The notes beneath the pieces were generated by a model. The model was not told where the DNA came from, did not search any database, and saw nothing but the letters and a program-made list of their open reading frames with translations. From NCBI GenBank assembly GCA_964007475.1, contig OZ023275.1, positions 12,999,829 to 13,063,828 of the forward strand: a stretch of 64,000 nt of DNA, given 5' to 3'. This DNA comes from Hybos culiciformis. Lineage: Eukaryota; Arthropoda; Insecta; Diptera; Hybotidae. A program made the translations under genes and the position numbers. Shown here piece after piece: positions 39,650 to 53,301 of the stretch (its first letter is position 1; every line of letters starts with the position of its first letter).

Positions 39650-40018
39650 CCTTATCTACACTTGGACCATAAAACTGACCTTAGAGCGGAACTGACCTGA
39701 AAACTGACCTGTGAACAGGCTTTTCTCATACAAAAAAAAAAGGAAAAAAAAATAACTAACCTTTGCGTAAAAGGCCAGTTTGCAGACAAAACAAGTTAGT
39801 TTGCAGACAAAAAAGGTCAGTTTGTAGACATTATAGTTGCCAACTCTTCTGCTTTTTTTCTATTTTCAAAAGGTTGGCAATACAAATTTAAAAATAAACA
39901 AGATAAAAAAATGTTTGTTTACACATCTTTTTTTTTTTAAGTGTCAAAAAATAGAGTGTGTACAGGTTTCGTTAAGGTGGACTTAGGAATAAAACTTTGC
40001 AGACAAGTGCAGATACGA
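39650..40018 (-). mobile_element. TA-flanked MITE, copy 1 (369 bp)
   Basis: TA dinucleotides flank the element (39648-39649 and 40019-40020). The left end CCTTATCTACACTTGG and the reverse-complemented right end TCGTATCTGCACTTGT form TIRs. The whole element aligns in reverse orientation with the copy at 60745-61232. Shared landmarks are the three TGACCT words (39676, 39693, 39705), AACTAACCTTTGCGTAAAAG, three roughly 21-bp TTTGCAGACA-containing units (about 39772-39834) and the gttggcaa segments. It is shorter than copy 2 through deletion in the AT-rich centre. There is no coding capacity. The TA target suggests Tc1/mariner-like mobilisation, but that is inference. Confidence 0.85.
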
Positions 40019-40020
40019 TA

Positions 40021-41211
40021 TAACACAGCTCAAAGGTTTTGTCGAATAATTCGAAGGGTAATTCTGCACAAGATTCGAAATTTTCTTAATCTAAACTTAA
40101 GAAAACATTAACATCAGTATAGCGCACAAATACACACTGTGTTTGCTCTCAATGAAGTTGGTAAATTATCTCTCTAATCAAAACTGTTGTCCTGTTTGTG
40201 TGTGATGTTGCAATCGAATGCCAGTATGTAGTATAGTTGCACTGTTGTTATTATTTTTTTTAAATATTGTATAAGTAAATTTATTTCAGTCATCTTTTTA
40301 ATAATAATTTATGTTTACTTTAATTATCTTTTGTAAATTATTAATTTTTAATTATATTTTTGTCTAGTCAAAAATTTTTCAAGAAAAAGAATTGTGCATG
40401 CATTATTTTTATCTTATTGATGGCACTAATGAACCATTAAGTAAAAAAAAAAAAACAAATGGAAAGGAAATAATTTTTAAGCTCTAGGTATATAAGTATA
40501 TTTTTATTGCACACTTATTTTTATGTATAAGAGATTTGTCAAAAATTATATTTGAAAAGCAATTATAGAGAAGAGATTTTTACATAATTTTTTTTTTTTT
40601 TTAAATCATAAATGTTTATATGTTCTCAAATTAGAAAAATAAATAAAAAAAATAAGATTTTTTTAAAGTTTATATCTTGACTTGCATAAATTTAATATAT
40701 TTATAATGAATTATATTTTTTTTGGCCTTCAACTCTTATTTTATATACTTAAGTTTTTTTTTCGTTTATGTACTACGTATATAAAATGTAATAATTTTTA
40801 CTTTTTATTTTTAGCATGTTGTTCATATTGTCAGTTGAATGATTTTGTATATAACTTTTCGTATGTAAATGTACATAAATCTATTTGAAAAAAAAAATCA
40901 TCTAGATATGGGCACTGCGGGTACACTATAAGAAGTATTAAAAGAAAAAAATTTTAATAAATATTAAACATACATTATAATGTCTTATATATACATACTT
41001 AAGTACTGTAAATTTAATTTATTTCATGTGATAATGTAAGATATTAAATATATTTACACAAAAAAAATAAACCACTTAAATATTTTTTCAATTTCTTTGT
41101 CATTTTCCAAGTTTTGGGTTGGTAAAAAAAAAATTCAAAATATGAACTAAGTTAAGTATTTACTTTATTTATAATTATTATTATTACTTGAAGAAATATG
41201 ACTATTTATAA
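40021..41211. other. AT-rich non-coding stretch
   Basis: No gene is supported. Positions 40025-40245 are slightly GC-richer, with CACACTGTG and TTTGTGTGTGATG words but no bounded element. The remainder is poly-A/T and TATA words. Confidence 0.5.
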
Positions 41212-41284
41212 CTTATACCATAGATTAAGAATACAGAAAGATGGGAACTTCCCATCTTTCTGTATTCTTAATCTATGCTTATAC
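41212..41284. mobile_element. Perfect 59-bp palindrome flanked by a 7-bp direct repeat
   Basis: The left arm 41219-41247 (29 nt, from CATAGATTAAG to GATGGGAA) and right arm 41249-41277 are exact reverse complements around a single C at 41248. The heptamer CTTATAC sits immediately outside both arms (41212-41218 and 41278-41284), exactly as a target-site duplication would. The arms match no other TIR in the window. Possible explanations are a miniature foldback element reduced to its two fused TIRs, a templated repair insertion, or an assembly fold-back. A one-base loop makes a microRNA precursor unlikely. Confidence 0.8.
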
Positions 41285-44200
41285 TTATGTATGTGCACAC
41301 CAATTCATACGTACATTGGAATGTTGAAAACATTAAATTTTTAATTTTTTTACTCCATAAAGAATATACCAAAATAATAGAAAAGGTAAGTTTGATGTGT
41401 CGAGCTATTGTGAGTTAACAAAAATTCCGCGCTAATATTGAAAATACACGAAATGTTCTTTTTGAAAATGATAAACCAAAATTACAATTATTATTATTTT
41501 TTAATATTTTCAATTGCATTGTACATTATTTCTCAAATGCAGATAAGAGTTCTTGAATAATTTAGACAGTTGATATGGTACATAACATACAATGTAAATT
41601 ATTACAAGTATAATATACTTACCTACATATAAAATTTATTCCTATTTATGTGTGTACCAATAAAATACGATTTTAAGTTTCAGATTAACGAATTATAAAA
41701 AAATAATATTGTAATAGAATGGTTTTCGTTATGTTCTAAATTTTAATTTTGAGCATATAATTTTAGAATGTCATCAAAGACTTATCCCTAAAAGTTCAAA
41801 GACATAAATTCTAATAGCAGGTAAAAGGAGAGAATTTTGATAAAATATTGTAAAATATGTTCAAGAAAAGACTTATTTTAGCATTTTTTATAAAGATAAA
41901 TAACATATCCATCTCTACCGATAGTAAGATACAATTAATATTTTGAAATCAAAAATATTTTAATAATATTTTGGAGTATCTAGTGCGAATACTTATTGAT
42001 AGTTTGTTATTATTATTTTCTATATTTACAAGCTTCTTTACAAGCCAACTTTTTCATTATTACAAGGCATCATTATACATATTTTCATTAATTTATTTTC
42101 AAGGTTCAAAAAACCACCCTAACATATTTTTAATTAATAATTTATGAGTATTAATGTCAGAAGCAGTTATAAACGGTGAAATTTACAAACAATGTAAGTA
42201 TACAAGTGTAATAATTATTTAAAAAAAAAAAAAATTAACATTAAACATAATAATAATACTAAAAATACATTTTTATAATAATTAAATATACAAAAACAAA
42301 ATCACGTTTCATTTAAAAATAAACACGAACCTCCTCTACATCAGTTATAGTTTCCATTAGTTTTCAACGAGGTTTGCATATAACACTATGTATATAATTT
42401 TTTTATGTTATACATTTATAACAAAAATATATAGTATTTAAAAATATAATACACATTAATTTTAATATACCTACGTTAAAAAAAAATACCTGCTTTCACT
42501 TACATAGGCAGGTTCAAGGCATTCTAAATTTAGAAAAAAAAATTTGTGGTCAATTATATTATTAGTTACATATTATTACATTTATGTAAATGTCCAAACC
42601 ATCATATCTGAGAAGAGAAACAAAAACAGATACTTATAAATTATAATTTTGTTTCCCATATAACTGGGTTTGTTCTACTAAGCGAAAACCTCAAGGCTAT
42701 TCTTTAGTTTTAAATAAGTATATTCCATTAAATATTTTATTGTAATTTTTAGACTTAATTGTATCTTAGTTAGTACATTTTCTACATATATTTTTTTGTT
42801 CATTTTTGATAATATTTTTGAATTTCGTACTATTAAATATAGATAAGTAATAAGTACTTAACTATTCTTAATTACTAAAAAATACACCATTTTCATATAT
42901 AAGTTATTTACATTACCTACAGTCTGATATTTATATGTTAATAACATTTTGGTTTTAGAATTTTTTTTTAATTTTTCGCACCTGGATCCCAATAAAATTT
43001 AAAATATCGATAAATGAATGAAAACATTGTTATATTTTTTTTGATTAGCAACCAAGAATATCTACCTAAACATGTTATGTTCCTCTACACCAAGTTTTTT
43101 ATGTAGTTTTGGATAAGTACATATTATACAGATAATTATGTGAATACAGTTCACTTACACACTATCTACATATGCGTAATAAGTAATTCAACATAATTTT
43201 AAAACCCCTTTTTTTTCCCCCAAAAATTTATAGTATTCTAACGTTATTATCTGCTCAAGCTATAGCAAAAACTAACTTATATTTTACGTAATTCTCAATT
43301 TGATTAAAAATGCGCAATTGATGATTCCGTCATACATTTTAAAACATAATACAAAACATTAACATAGTAACAGAAAAAAAAAAGAAACTATTCCAATAAA
43401 AAAAAAAAGTTTTTTGAATTAAAAAAATAAAAAAAATTAATAATATTCAATGAAATTTATTATATCTTTTTATTCGCGCATAATTTCCGTATATTCATAC
43501 CATTATTATTATTATTATTACTATTTTTAGTATAAGGAATAAAAACGTGCATGACTTTATTAAAAAAAAAAAAATTGTAAAAAAAGTGGTTTCCAATTTT
43601 CCGACAAAAAAAAAAATACAAATTTCTACTTCATTATTTAGTATTATGATTTTCAAAAAAAAAAAAAAAATACTTATATTCATCAAATTATATGCATTTA
43701 ACGAAAAATGAGGACAAACACGAGAGGGTCTCTCTATTTTGATTAAATATAATTTCTATATAATTTTTTTTTTTATATTATGTAGGAACATTATAAATAT
43801 AGTATATTATGTACATACATGTATACTTGTTTAATACACAAAGGAAATTCAGTAAATTTTAAGATTTTTATTACATTCCATTTTTTTTATCTTTCAATTT
43901 AAGTAAGTATATTAAATTTATTCATTGCTTTTTAAAATTATATCTGCAGTTACATACATATTAAATATAATATGTATGTAAAAATAGCATATAGCTATAC
44001 CAATTTACGCGGGATAAAATTCCAAAACGATTATTTTATCTCTGAGAATATGTAAAAGCAATTGCATTTCTCAATGTCGGATGCTTTTGCTTTTAAAACA
44101 TTTAGCGCTACAAGTTAAGCCATGTTATTAATTTCCTCTTAAAAATTGTTCATTGTATTCTTATGTTGTGCTTGTCACAGAAAAGGGGACATATTGTGCC

Positions 44201-47200
44201 ATTGCTTTATCGTCTGTCTATTAATGTACATATTATACTTAATATTCACCACACAGTTAGCATATTAAGATTGTGTATTGTCGTTCATTTGACTTCTTGG
44301 TTTAATTCCCAATTCTGGCTGAAAATAGTGGTTATTTTGTTAAAGTCTACAGATAAGTCTACAAATAATTAGATCTGTCGGGCTTCCTATTCTAAAAAAA
44401 ATGCTTAATATCCTAAATTTATGAGTAAAATTGGGACTTCAAAAATTAAAATAAAACACCAGCTGCTAGAAGCAAATTTTACTAACATTTATTTCTACAA
44501 TGAACTCTAAAATTGATAAATAAATAAAAAAAGTTTTTATTATGAATATCTGAACATGAATTTAAAATACAATGTAGTTATGTATGTCTATATTTTTAAC
44601 ATTTAATTTTCTTTTCCCACTTTAAAATAAATTATGAAGCATTATGATGTTGTATTATTTTTATTTTGCCTTTTTTTTATATAAGTAGGTATATATTTAA
44701 TTTATGAGAAAATATGAAAAATTAAAAAAAAAACAATGTTGAAAACGAGAAAAAAAAAACTTAATCATGATTTTGGCAAAGAAATTTTTTTTTTAAATAA
44801 AATTGCCGGAAGTAATCGTTAAAATAAAACTTGTTAAGTTTTTGCTGCATAAAAAAATTTAGGTTATGCTTTTCGATTGCAATCAATCCTAGACAACATG
44901 AATGCAATCTTTTTTTTTTGTATTTTTAATTGAAAAATAATGTTTCATTTTGAAAATATTTTTTTGTTTTGTAAGAAATAATATTTTAATTTATTATTTT
45001 TTTATTTTCTATAACATTTGTTTTATTAAAGAAACTTGAAATAAATTTCAAAATAGCAGCTTTTTCAAACCTTTAAATTTTGTATCTAATGTAAGAGTAT
45101 ATTCAGAAATTAGAATAAACATTAATTTCTATCTTGTTGTACTTAAGCACCTAAGTATATTAGGAATAAATGATGCAAAGTTATCCGAGGTGGTAGTTAT
45201 CTATGATTTTACCTCGAATTTTTCAGAAATGTATTTGACAACTACTTACTATTTATGCAATTTAAAACTTTTCTCCATCCATCTACGGAACTCAAGATTC
45301 ATAAAAAGGGTAAAAATAATTTTTAATTGAGTACAGTGTGCCGCTTCAATTAATCTTTGCTGTATCTCAGAAAATTAACCAAAAAATATTTAAAAACTAA
45401 CTTAAAATCTGTATATAGGATACTTATATAAGTAAGCCGAACTAAGCTATTAATTTTATTATTATTTATTATTATAATCTTTTTTTTTTTTAATTAAAAT
45501 CATAAAAATATATTTTATTTATTCAAATAGTAATAAACAACTGTTTAAATATGTAAGTATATGTTTTTTCCTTTTAAATCAAATAAATGAGTTATATTTT
45601 TACAGAGCTAAAGTTTAGAAAAAAATTAGATAATACGGAGCTTGAAATATCTAAAGCTTTAGTTTTAACCCTTCCTCTACAATGAACTGATCACAATCGC
45701 TAAGATTGAATGAAATAAATGCTCAAATCTTTCGATCAATGTTCATTCTTTACTAGTTAATAGTTTTTTAATTAACGATGGCTGCTCATATAAAAGATAC
45801 ATACTTTGTAGTAGGTCTTCTTTAGTTTGCTTTTGCTTACTTCCAATATTAAAGCAGATGAATCGTCGAAATTTCTATTTTTAGCCTGTGGTAATCACGA
45901 ATATTATAAAAAGAAGGAAAAGTTTTGTATATATTTAAAAACAAATAAAAAAGTATTATAAGTATATATTTATCTAGATTGGGGGTGGTAAATGGGTGTT
46001 GGGTGGATTACTTTTTTGTTTTTTTAATCTTTTTTAAAGCATTTTTATTATATTCCAACAAAATTTAATACGAAAAAAAAGAAAGAAATAGTACTGAAGG
46101 CCATGAAGAATAATATTACAAAAACATATAGAAATAAAAACCAAGCCTTTTAGAAATTTTATATAGATATAAACGTACGTACCTACATACATAATATAGG
46201 AACATATATTTATACATATGCCCGCATATACATAAATAACTAATATTTATTTTATATATTATGTATATACCTTATTTTGTAAATATCTAATCCATATGTA
46301 TATACTTATATTTAATGTTCATTTCATTTTTATTTGCTCATATTATATTTATAGCGGGTGGGGCAATTTAATATGGTGGAATTAAAAAAACCAAACGCAG
46401 CTGAAATAGTTAATTTCTATTCACATAGTAGAGAACAGAACTCTCTTATGATATTGTAAATAAGTAAAGAATTAAAAAGGGAAAAATTATATAAATAAAA
46501 TTGCAAATATACATATTGTTGAGAAAAGGTTTTCATATTAAAACTGAAATATAAATAAATAAAAATATATTTAAAAACTGATGAACAAAAAAAAATTGAA
46601 AATTTATATTTAACATACTTACTACGAAAAGAAAAAATAAAAATGACTAGAACTTTTTTTTTAATGGAACAGCATAAGGTAGGTATTATAATCTTTTGAT
46701 CCCGAAGATTGTGTAATTTTATTTTCCCTCAAAAATATATAGAACAATAAATATACTTAAGTACTTACATATATGATATTACTAGAATTAAATATTTCCT
46801 CAGTTATAGGTGTTTCTAAAACCGATGAAACACAGGACCAATCGACACCATATTTAGACCATCATCATATCTTAGTTTGATCTGCAGCAAGGTTTCTTTT
46901 AAGTAGGTTTCGTTTGTGGTTCAAATTGATAAAAATATGATTAAAATTTATTTAAAAAAAAAAAAATGTTATCCATTGACAATGTTAATTTTTTGTAAAT
47001 CGCAAAGCAGGAATTTGTAAGTAATTCGATTATTCGCTTTATATCCATTTAAACTCGTCTAACCATAGCTGAAATGTGGAAAATGTTTTTAAGCGGGAAA
47101 AATTACTAGTTACTACCTTAATATCTCTTCCATATGTTTTTTACTTCTTTTTTTTTTTTGCCAACAGCACTATAATTATTCTTTTCCTTAATGAGTATCT

Positions 47201-49204
47201 TATAGTTTAACATCTGCTCATTGCAGATTATATAAATAAACTATGATGTTTAATATTTATATATGTTGTATATACGTAAGCTTGCTTATACATATTTACA
47301 TTTTTCTAAATGTACATACTTAAATTTCTTTATTTTTATTTTTAGTTATTTGAAAAAAGAAATTTCAAAAGAAATTTTTAGTTTACTTTAGAAGTAGTGC
47401 CAAAAATAACATAATGTACATATATATGATGCATTTGTACACGTACACATACTATAATTTCCATAGATATGTAAAAATTTATGAATAGCCTTAGAATATT
47501 GTGCATACAGATGCCATAAAATTAAAAAAAAAAATAGTTTAAATGCATTCATAGCTCAAAATGAAGTTTAATAAAATTTTTAGATATTTTTGAGGATATT
47601 TTATATTTATTGGACTTTTAATTACAGAAGCACCTAGTCAATTACAAGGCCGAAAACAAAAGTTACTTACTTTACTTATTATATTGCAAACAACAAATTT
47701 CTTATTAGTAAAATAAAACGATAATTTTCTAAGAAATTTCAACTTTTTTTTTGGTCAATATTCCTGAATTTTGAAATAAAATTACTGAAGTAAAAGTTTT
47801 TAATGACTTGAAGGGGACAACTTAAAATGTTTTTATAGAACAAACTCGGAACCAAAAGCATCTAGACAGTTAAAAATGAAACCAATGTAGTTAGTTTTTA
47901 GTTTTTTAGGTATACATAGGTACTTGTTGGAAAGATTTATATTTTACTCATTCGTAACTACTTACTTTATAAGCCTAGAGATATTTTCAAAGCAAAGCTT
48001 AATTAATCAAAAAAAAAAAAAATACATTTTTTTATTTATTTCTAACTTGATTCCAATTTACAAACTAAGACTTTTTTTACACAATTATTTCTATTTTGTA
48101 ACAGAGGAATGAGAAGCAATTAAAATTAATAGTTTTGGGTAAATAGCTTTAAGTGTTTATATATATTTAAACATATATATAAAGAAAAAATAAAATATAG
48201 TTAGAAAAAATTAAAAAAAATAAACAAAATTCATAAACGAGCAAATTGGTTTTTTTTTGCCTTTTATTTTTACATTTGTACATAGGGATTTAATTTTAGA
48301 AAACCAATTTTTTTTTTTTTTTTAATAAATTTTAAACGATTTTTATTTTATGTAATTTAAAGAATATTATTTGCACCTGACATCAAGTTATTTTAAATGG
48401 CAACAACCTTTCGAGGCGTGCAATAAAAACGTTTCAAACAATCTCTAATTTAGAGTAAAGTTTTAATTTGAAATTTCGTGTTTACAAGAGACAATAGTTT
48501 CGTTCTCTGTGTGTGTTTGAAACTAGGTTTAACCGATTGTCGAATAAATCTGGAATAATTTTGATCAATTTTATATTAAATAAGGATATTATTTGTTTTA
48601 TATTGCCTGAAATTGAAATTGAATAAATAGTTATAACAGAAATTTTATATTTATAGATATATCTACTGATTGAACATTCAACATAAATTATTTCCAATAT
48701 TTCATTTCAAATTAAAAACTGAATGCACTTTACTTTGGAAGGACTTTCATATACACTAATATGCATAATGCATTCAAAAAAAAATATTATGAATAAACGG
48801 AAACAAGAATAAATATAAAATTTTTCCTCATTCTAAATTTATCAGCTTTGATCAGCTCTTATGAATATTTATCGAAACAAAATAAAAAAACAAAGTAATA
48901 ATTTTCCAATTCCATAGAGATGCAACGAAGCTATTTATTAAAATTCTTGCTCCCTGCCAAGAAAAAAATATATGTAGTTATTATTTATAGCTAAAAGTAT
49001 TATCGTTTCTGTTAAGCATATTTGACTCAACAGAATACAAAAAAAAAAAAAAAAAGAGATTAAAACATTTCATAAGACGGCGGAAAATAATTATTAATGC
49101 ATTTTTTTTCAAATAAATTTTCTAAAATTTAATCTAAAATTGTATGGTGTAGGAAACTGTACTTCTACTATTATAACATCAATAGATTACATGTTTTAAA
49201 CACT
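41285..49204. other. Long AT-rich non-coding stretch
   Basis: No gene or bounded element is supported in about 8 kb. Position 45196 begins TAGTTATCTATGATTTTACC, which resembles the TAGTTATCCACGATTTCAC word at the edge of the 24819 element, so a decayed relative may lie at about 45185-45225. GGGGGTGGTAAATGGG at 45980 and GCGGGTGGGGC at 46354 are isolated G-rich spots. Open frames are low-complexity. Confidence 0.45.
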
Positions 49205-49600
49205 GTCACATGCTACGCAACTCTTTGTTTTGAGGACTTCTAGTGTGAAGCCTATTGGTGTACTCAGATTTGAAGAAATTCACTCAGTTCCATGAAATTT
49301 TCATATTAGTACAATTACAATCAAATTTTTCTTGTTTCCAAACCTCTCATGTCAATTGTCAGTATAAAAATTGCATTAAAGTTGACAGATCGAGCTTTAA
49401 TTTCTTTTACGGATTTGTAGTGTGAGCCTCCGCAAGCGACTTCATAATTTGGATTTGAAGAAATCATCCTCGGATCCTGAATTTTTAATGAATGATCTAG
49501 TTTTTCATTTTTAAAACCTCTCAAGTTAGTTTTTGTATAAAAATATCGTTCGACTTGAGACGTAGAGCCTTCATGTCTTTTGCGGCCTATTAGAGAGATG
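49205..49600. repeat. Degenerate tandem repeat, unit about 175-185 bp, two copies
   Basis: Ordered landmarks recur at a steady offset: TAGTGTGAAGCC (49241) and TAGTGTGAGCC (about 49419); TTGAAGAAATTCACTC (about 49271) and TTGAAGAAATCATCCTC (about 49455); CCTCTCATGT (about 49344) and CCTCTCAAGT (about 49516); GCTTTAATTTCTTTTACGG and GCCTTCATGTCTTTTGCGG. This has the form of an old satellite-like dimer. The minus-strand open frame here merely reflects the GC-richer repeat. Confidence 0.65.
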
Positions 49601-49797
49601 TGAAAAAAATAAATTTTTCTTGGAAAATTTCGGTTTTAGTTTTTTTTTGCTAGAAATCTAAATCTGAGAGCATAATCAAATAGGTGCTACTGCCAAATTT
49701 TTTTTTGGACCATTTGAACTCGGTGACACTTGTAATTATTTTTGGATCACTTAGAAAACACACCACCAAAAATAAAAAAATGTCACAAAAAAATTAA

Positions 49798-50086
49798 GTC
49801 ATCACACTTCACGATCCAAATGAAAACTGAAGCGCTGCCGATGAATCAACCCTTATTTATATAGGGGAAAAAAATATAGAAAATTTTTTTCTCTTTTTTT
49901 TCGTTATTTTTTTTTCTCCATTTTTTCCTAAATAAATAAGGGTTGAGTCATCTCTATTTCTCTATTTTTTTTTTGCTACAAATAGAGGTTGAGTCATCAG
50001 CAGCGCTCCAATCTCATAAATAAGGGTTGATTCATCAGCACACAGCGCTTCAGTCTTCATTTGGATCGTGTAGTGTAAAGTGATGT
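49798..50086. mobile_element. Foldback/MITE element with ~60-bp TIRs and TTAA at both edges
   Basis: The left arm (about 49798-49860) and reverse-complemented right arm (about 50086-50010) share CATCAC, ACGATCCAAATGAA, ACTGAAGCGCTG and GATGAATCAACCCTTATTTA, with small indels. TTAA occurs just outside at 49794-49797 and 50087-50090, which could be a target duplication of the piggyBac type. However, the ends do not begin with the usual CCC, and TTAA is frequent here. Inside, AAATAAGGGTTGAGTCATC is repeated three times in related form (about 49931, 49980 and 50020). There is no coding frame. Confidence 0.8.
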
Positions 50087-50090
50087 TTAA

Positions 50091-53000
50091 AAGTACACAC
50101 ATATTTAGTTTAAATAAATTATACTTAAGCCTACGGTTCAAACTCTATGAAAAAAATTAAATGAAATGAATCAAGCTAAGAAATATTATCTCGCCACTAT
50201 CTGTCATGTCATTTAGAATTCTGGATTCTAAATCCTGTCTCTAAAGAAAAGTTTCTATTCGTAACTTTTCTTTCTGAATGCATTTTCATTTAAAATTCTA
50301 TTCATAAAAGATGCAATTGAATACAAAAATTTTCCAAAAAATTTTCCTTTAATAAGTAAAATTCATCTAAAAAGAAAATTACTTAAATGTTTCGCTTGTT
50401 GTTCCACAATATGAACGAACTTTCAGTGTGTAATTTCTTTGTTTTCAGCTATATATATTTTGTTTAAAAATATTTTTCTTCAAAGTTGATTACACTTAAA
50501 AAAAAAATTGTTTTTTTCTCTCAATACTTTTCAAAAATAAATAAATAAAAAATTGTACCATACATTTTAAGTGAAAATTTCACAAAAATAAAAATAAAAA
50601 ATTAAATGTAGGTCAAATTTATTTTGTAAACAAGAAAAATAGCTTTTTCTAATATAATACTATACATATAAATTATGTATATATGGAATGTTATATAAAC
50701 ATATAAGTGCAATGTTATAAACATATTTTATATATATATTCGTATAAATGTTTATTTTTTTTTAATTAAAAACAAACTAGAAGCTAAATGTATATATAAA
50801 ATACATAAAAAAAAAATCCTTGGCACTTAGATTGAAATTTTTGAGAGAAAAAAAAAGAATCAGATACTTAAATCTAGTTATATCTACAACTATATTTCAT
50901 AAAAAAAAAAATTGTTATGGTCAAGACAGATAAATTAATTTTAAATATTCGTTTTGTAAAAAGGAATGTTATGTAATTGCAATTTTGGCTGTAATGAGAA
51001 AAAATAAAACCATTCAGTTTTATTGTATATATATTATTTTAATTAATTTTGGCGCATAATTCAAGTAAGTATAAAGGTAAAAACATAGGTAAGTATATAT
51101 TCATATTTTCCGTTTCGATCTCCTCTGAATAGAATATTTTAGCGGCTTTATCTATAAAATTGTATATTTATTTATTTATCTGTAGTTTAAATACATACAT
51201 TGAATTTGAAATTTTGAAATATATCACATTATAAAAACTATTAATATAAAAACAAAAATGAAACTTTAACATTGCACTATACATTCACCAACCCAATCAA
51301 CCATCCAATCAACTCCTGTAATTGGATTTTCCTCTCGGATGCTTGAATTTTTAATATTCTGACAGCAATAATTGAGTTGATCATTATTAAGTTTCAACCT
51401 CCAAACACAAGCTGTTTCAACAAATTAAAATATCTTCATCGTTATATAGAAGAAACATATATTATCGGTGGATTGCCACACAAAACTTTACTGATAAAAC
51501 AAATTAAATACAATTATAGTATACCTACTTCAGTATAGTTAATACTATTCCATACATAAAATAAAATTTTAATCTAAGTAAATCTAGTATTTTAAACATT
51601 ATTATTAACTACAAAGCTATTATAATTATAAATATAATTTTAATTATAAGTTATTATTATTATTATTTTCAAAAAAAAAAAATAAAAACTTTCCTTTATT
51701 TAAATGGAAATATCTTGTTGTTATCAATAAGTTAATTAACAAAAAAAAAAAAACTATGCTCATTATTTTATGTGAAATATTCTCTATTATTTCAATCCCT
51801 TATTTCAAGAATGGAATTTTTAGTCCCAATTAAATTAAAAAAAAAGGAAAATAAAAAGTACAGAAAAAATAGAATTGTTTTATATCAAGCTAGGTATATA
51901 AAAAAATCAAGTGAAATATTTCATTTGTTTTTTTAATGAAGCCCTAAAGGTACATAATGAATTTTTATCTTATTACATTTACTTTATTTTCTCCGTATAA
52001 AAAATTTTGTACAAAAAAAATTTTGCTTACATATTGCAGGAATATGAAAAAGAATCAGCATTTTTACAATTTTATCTAAAATCTGCCAAATGTATCAAGT
52101 TTTCGTATTAGCAGAAGATACGATGCCAAAAAAGTTTATTTTATATATAAAGTGTTAGAATAATTTGACTACTACCTCATCTCGTTTTCAATTAAAATAC
52201 TAACTTATATTATCTTTTAAAAGTACCTACTTTATTAAATCATCTGTTTGTAATTGAGCCTTTAGTTAGTGGTACAAGGTTAAGAACATATTATTTAAAT
52301 TTCAAACATTTCTAGGTAAATTATTTTAACTTAAGACTAAATTATCCTGTTTAATTTGTTGCGATTAGTAAAAATCGGAAAATTGTTATTGTGATGAAAT
52401 TTTATGTATTTTAAATTCTTGTGCTTCTGTTCCAGACTTCGAGAACTAGAATAGATTAATTTTATTACGACCATTTTAAGTCTAACAATAGAATAAAATT
52501 TTAAATTGACTATTGGTGTGAAAATAAAAAAAAAATTCATAATAATTTTCCACTCGAGTGGAACTCCTTCAAATGAACAATGTAGAAATAAAATTTTCCT
52601 GCAGAAATTATGGAAAAAAAAAAAAAGAAGAAGCAAAATGTGAATAGTAACATTGTATTCTAAAACAAAAAAAAAAAATCTCTTTTAATGGAAATTTGGT
52701 TCAAATTAATTACCTGCTGATGGTACTGTAAAAACGGTTATTCTATCTATATATAAAAGATAATTTTTCTGTATTTTATAATATAATTTAATTTTATTTT
52801 TAGATTTTTGCCAGAAATATGAAGCAAAGAAAATAAATAAATTGAATTATACACATTTAACTTAGCTTAAAATTTGAGTTGAAAATGTTTGAACTAAATA
52901 CGAAGTTCTCAGTAGATGAATATTTAAATAAACACTGAACAAGTCCACCAAACATAATACCCTTTTGAAGATTGAAGCTCCGAGGACTGATATAATATTC

Positions 53001-53301
53001 TTTATAAAATAAAAAAAAATTAAATCTTCTTAGCTCTTACTGTTTAAGTTTAGCGCCTATATGCAGAATTATTATAAATATTTTTAAAAAAGTTACCGCA
53101 ATCAGTTGGAGTTAAAATAAAAATTATGTTGTGAGTAAAATTTTCATTAACTATAATTATTATTACCCTGGAAACGTAATCCATATTGGACAGACAATGA
53201 ATATAGAAATTTTTGATTCTCTTAATGTCTAATTAAATTTATAAAAATTATTTTAGTACTAGCATGATTGATTTCGTATTTAGATTAAAGTTCAATTCAC
53301 T
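50091..53301. other. AT-rich non-coding stretch
   Basis: No gene is supported. The stretch contains poly-A/T runs, TATA words and TAATTATTATTATT at 51650-51668. The minus-strand frame 52636-52337 is low-complexity. Positions 51280-51420 are a little GC-richer (CCAATCAACCATCCAATCAA) but unassigned. A candidate minus-strand microexon is listed separately. Confidence 0.5.
52714..52725 (-). other. Possible 12-nt microexon (weak)
   Basis: The minus strand reads CCGTTTTTACAG|TACCATCAGCAG|GTAATTAA: an acceptor, twelve in-frame bases (Y-H-Q-Q) and a donor. The donor is only fair and the pyrimidine tract is short. It would lie upstream of the other minus-strand splice-like signals. I include it only so that transcript data can be checked against it. 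Confidence 0.12.

Noticed and set aside
41219..41277. MicroRNA precursor at the perfect palindrome
   Set aside because: Arms separated by one base leave no workable loop, and perfect pairing plus a flanking duplication fits an insertion better.
45185..45225. Third copy of the TTATCCAC-arm element
   Set aside because: Only about 20 bases resemble the arm and no partner arm was found, so it is mentioned but not called.
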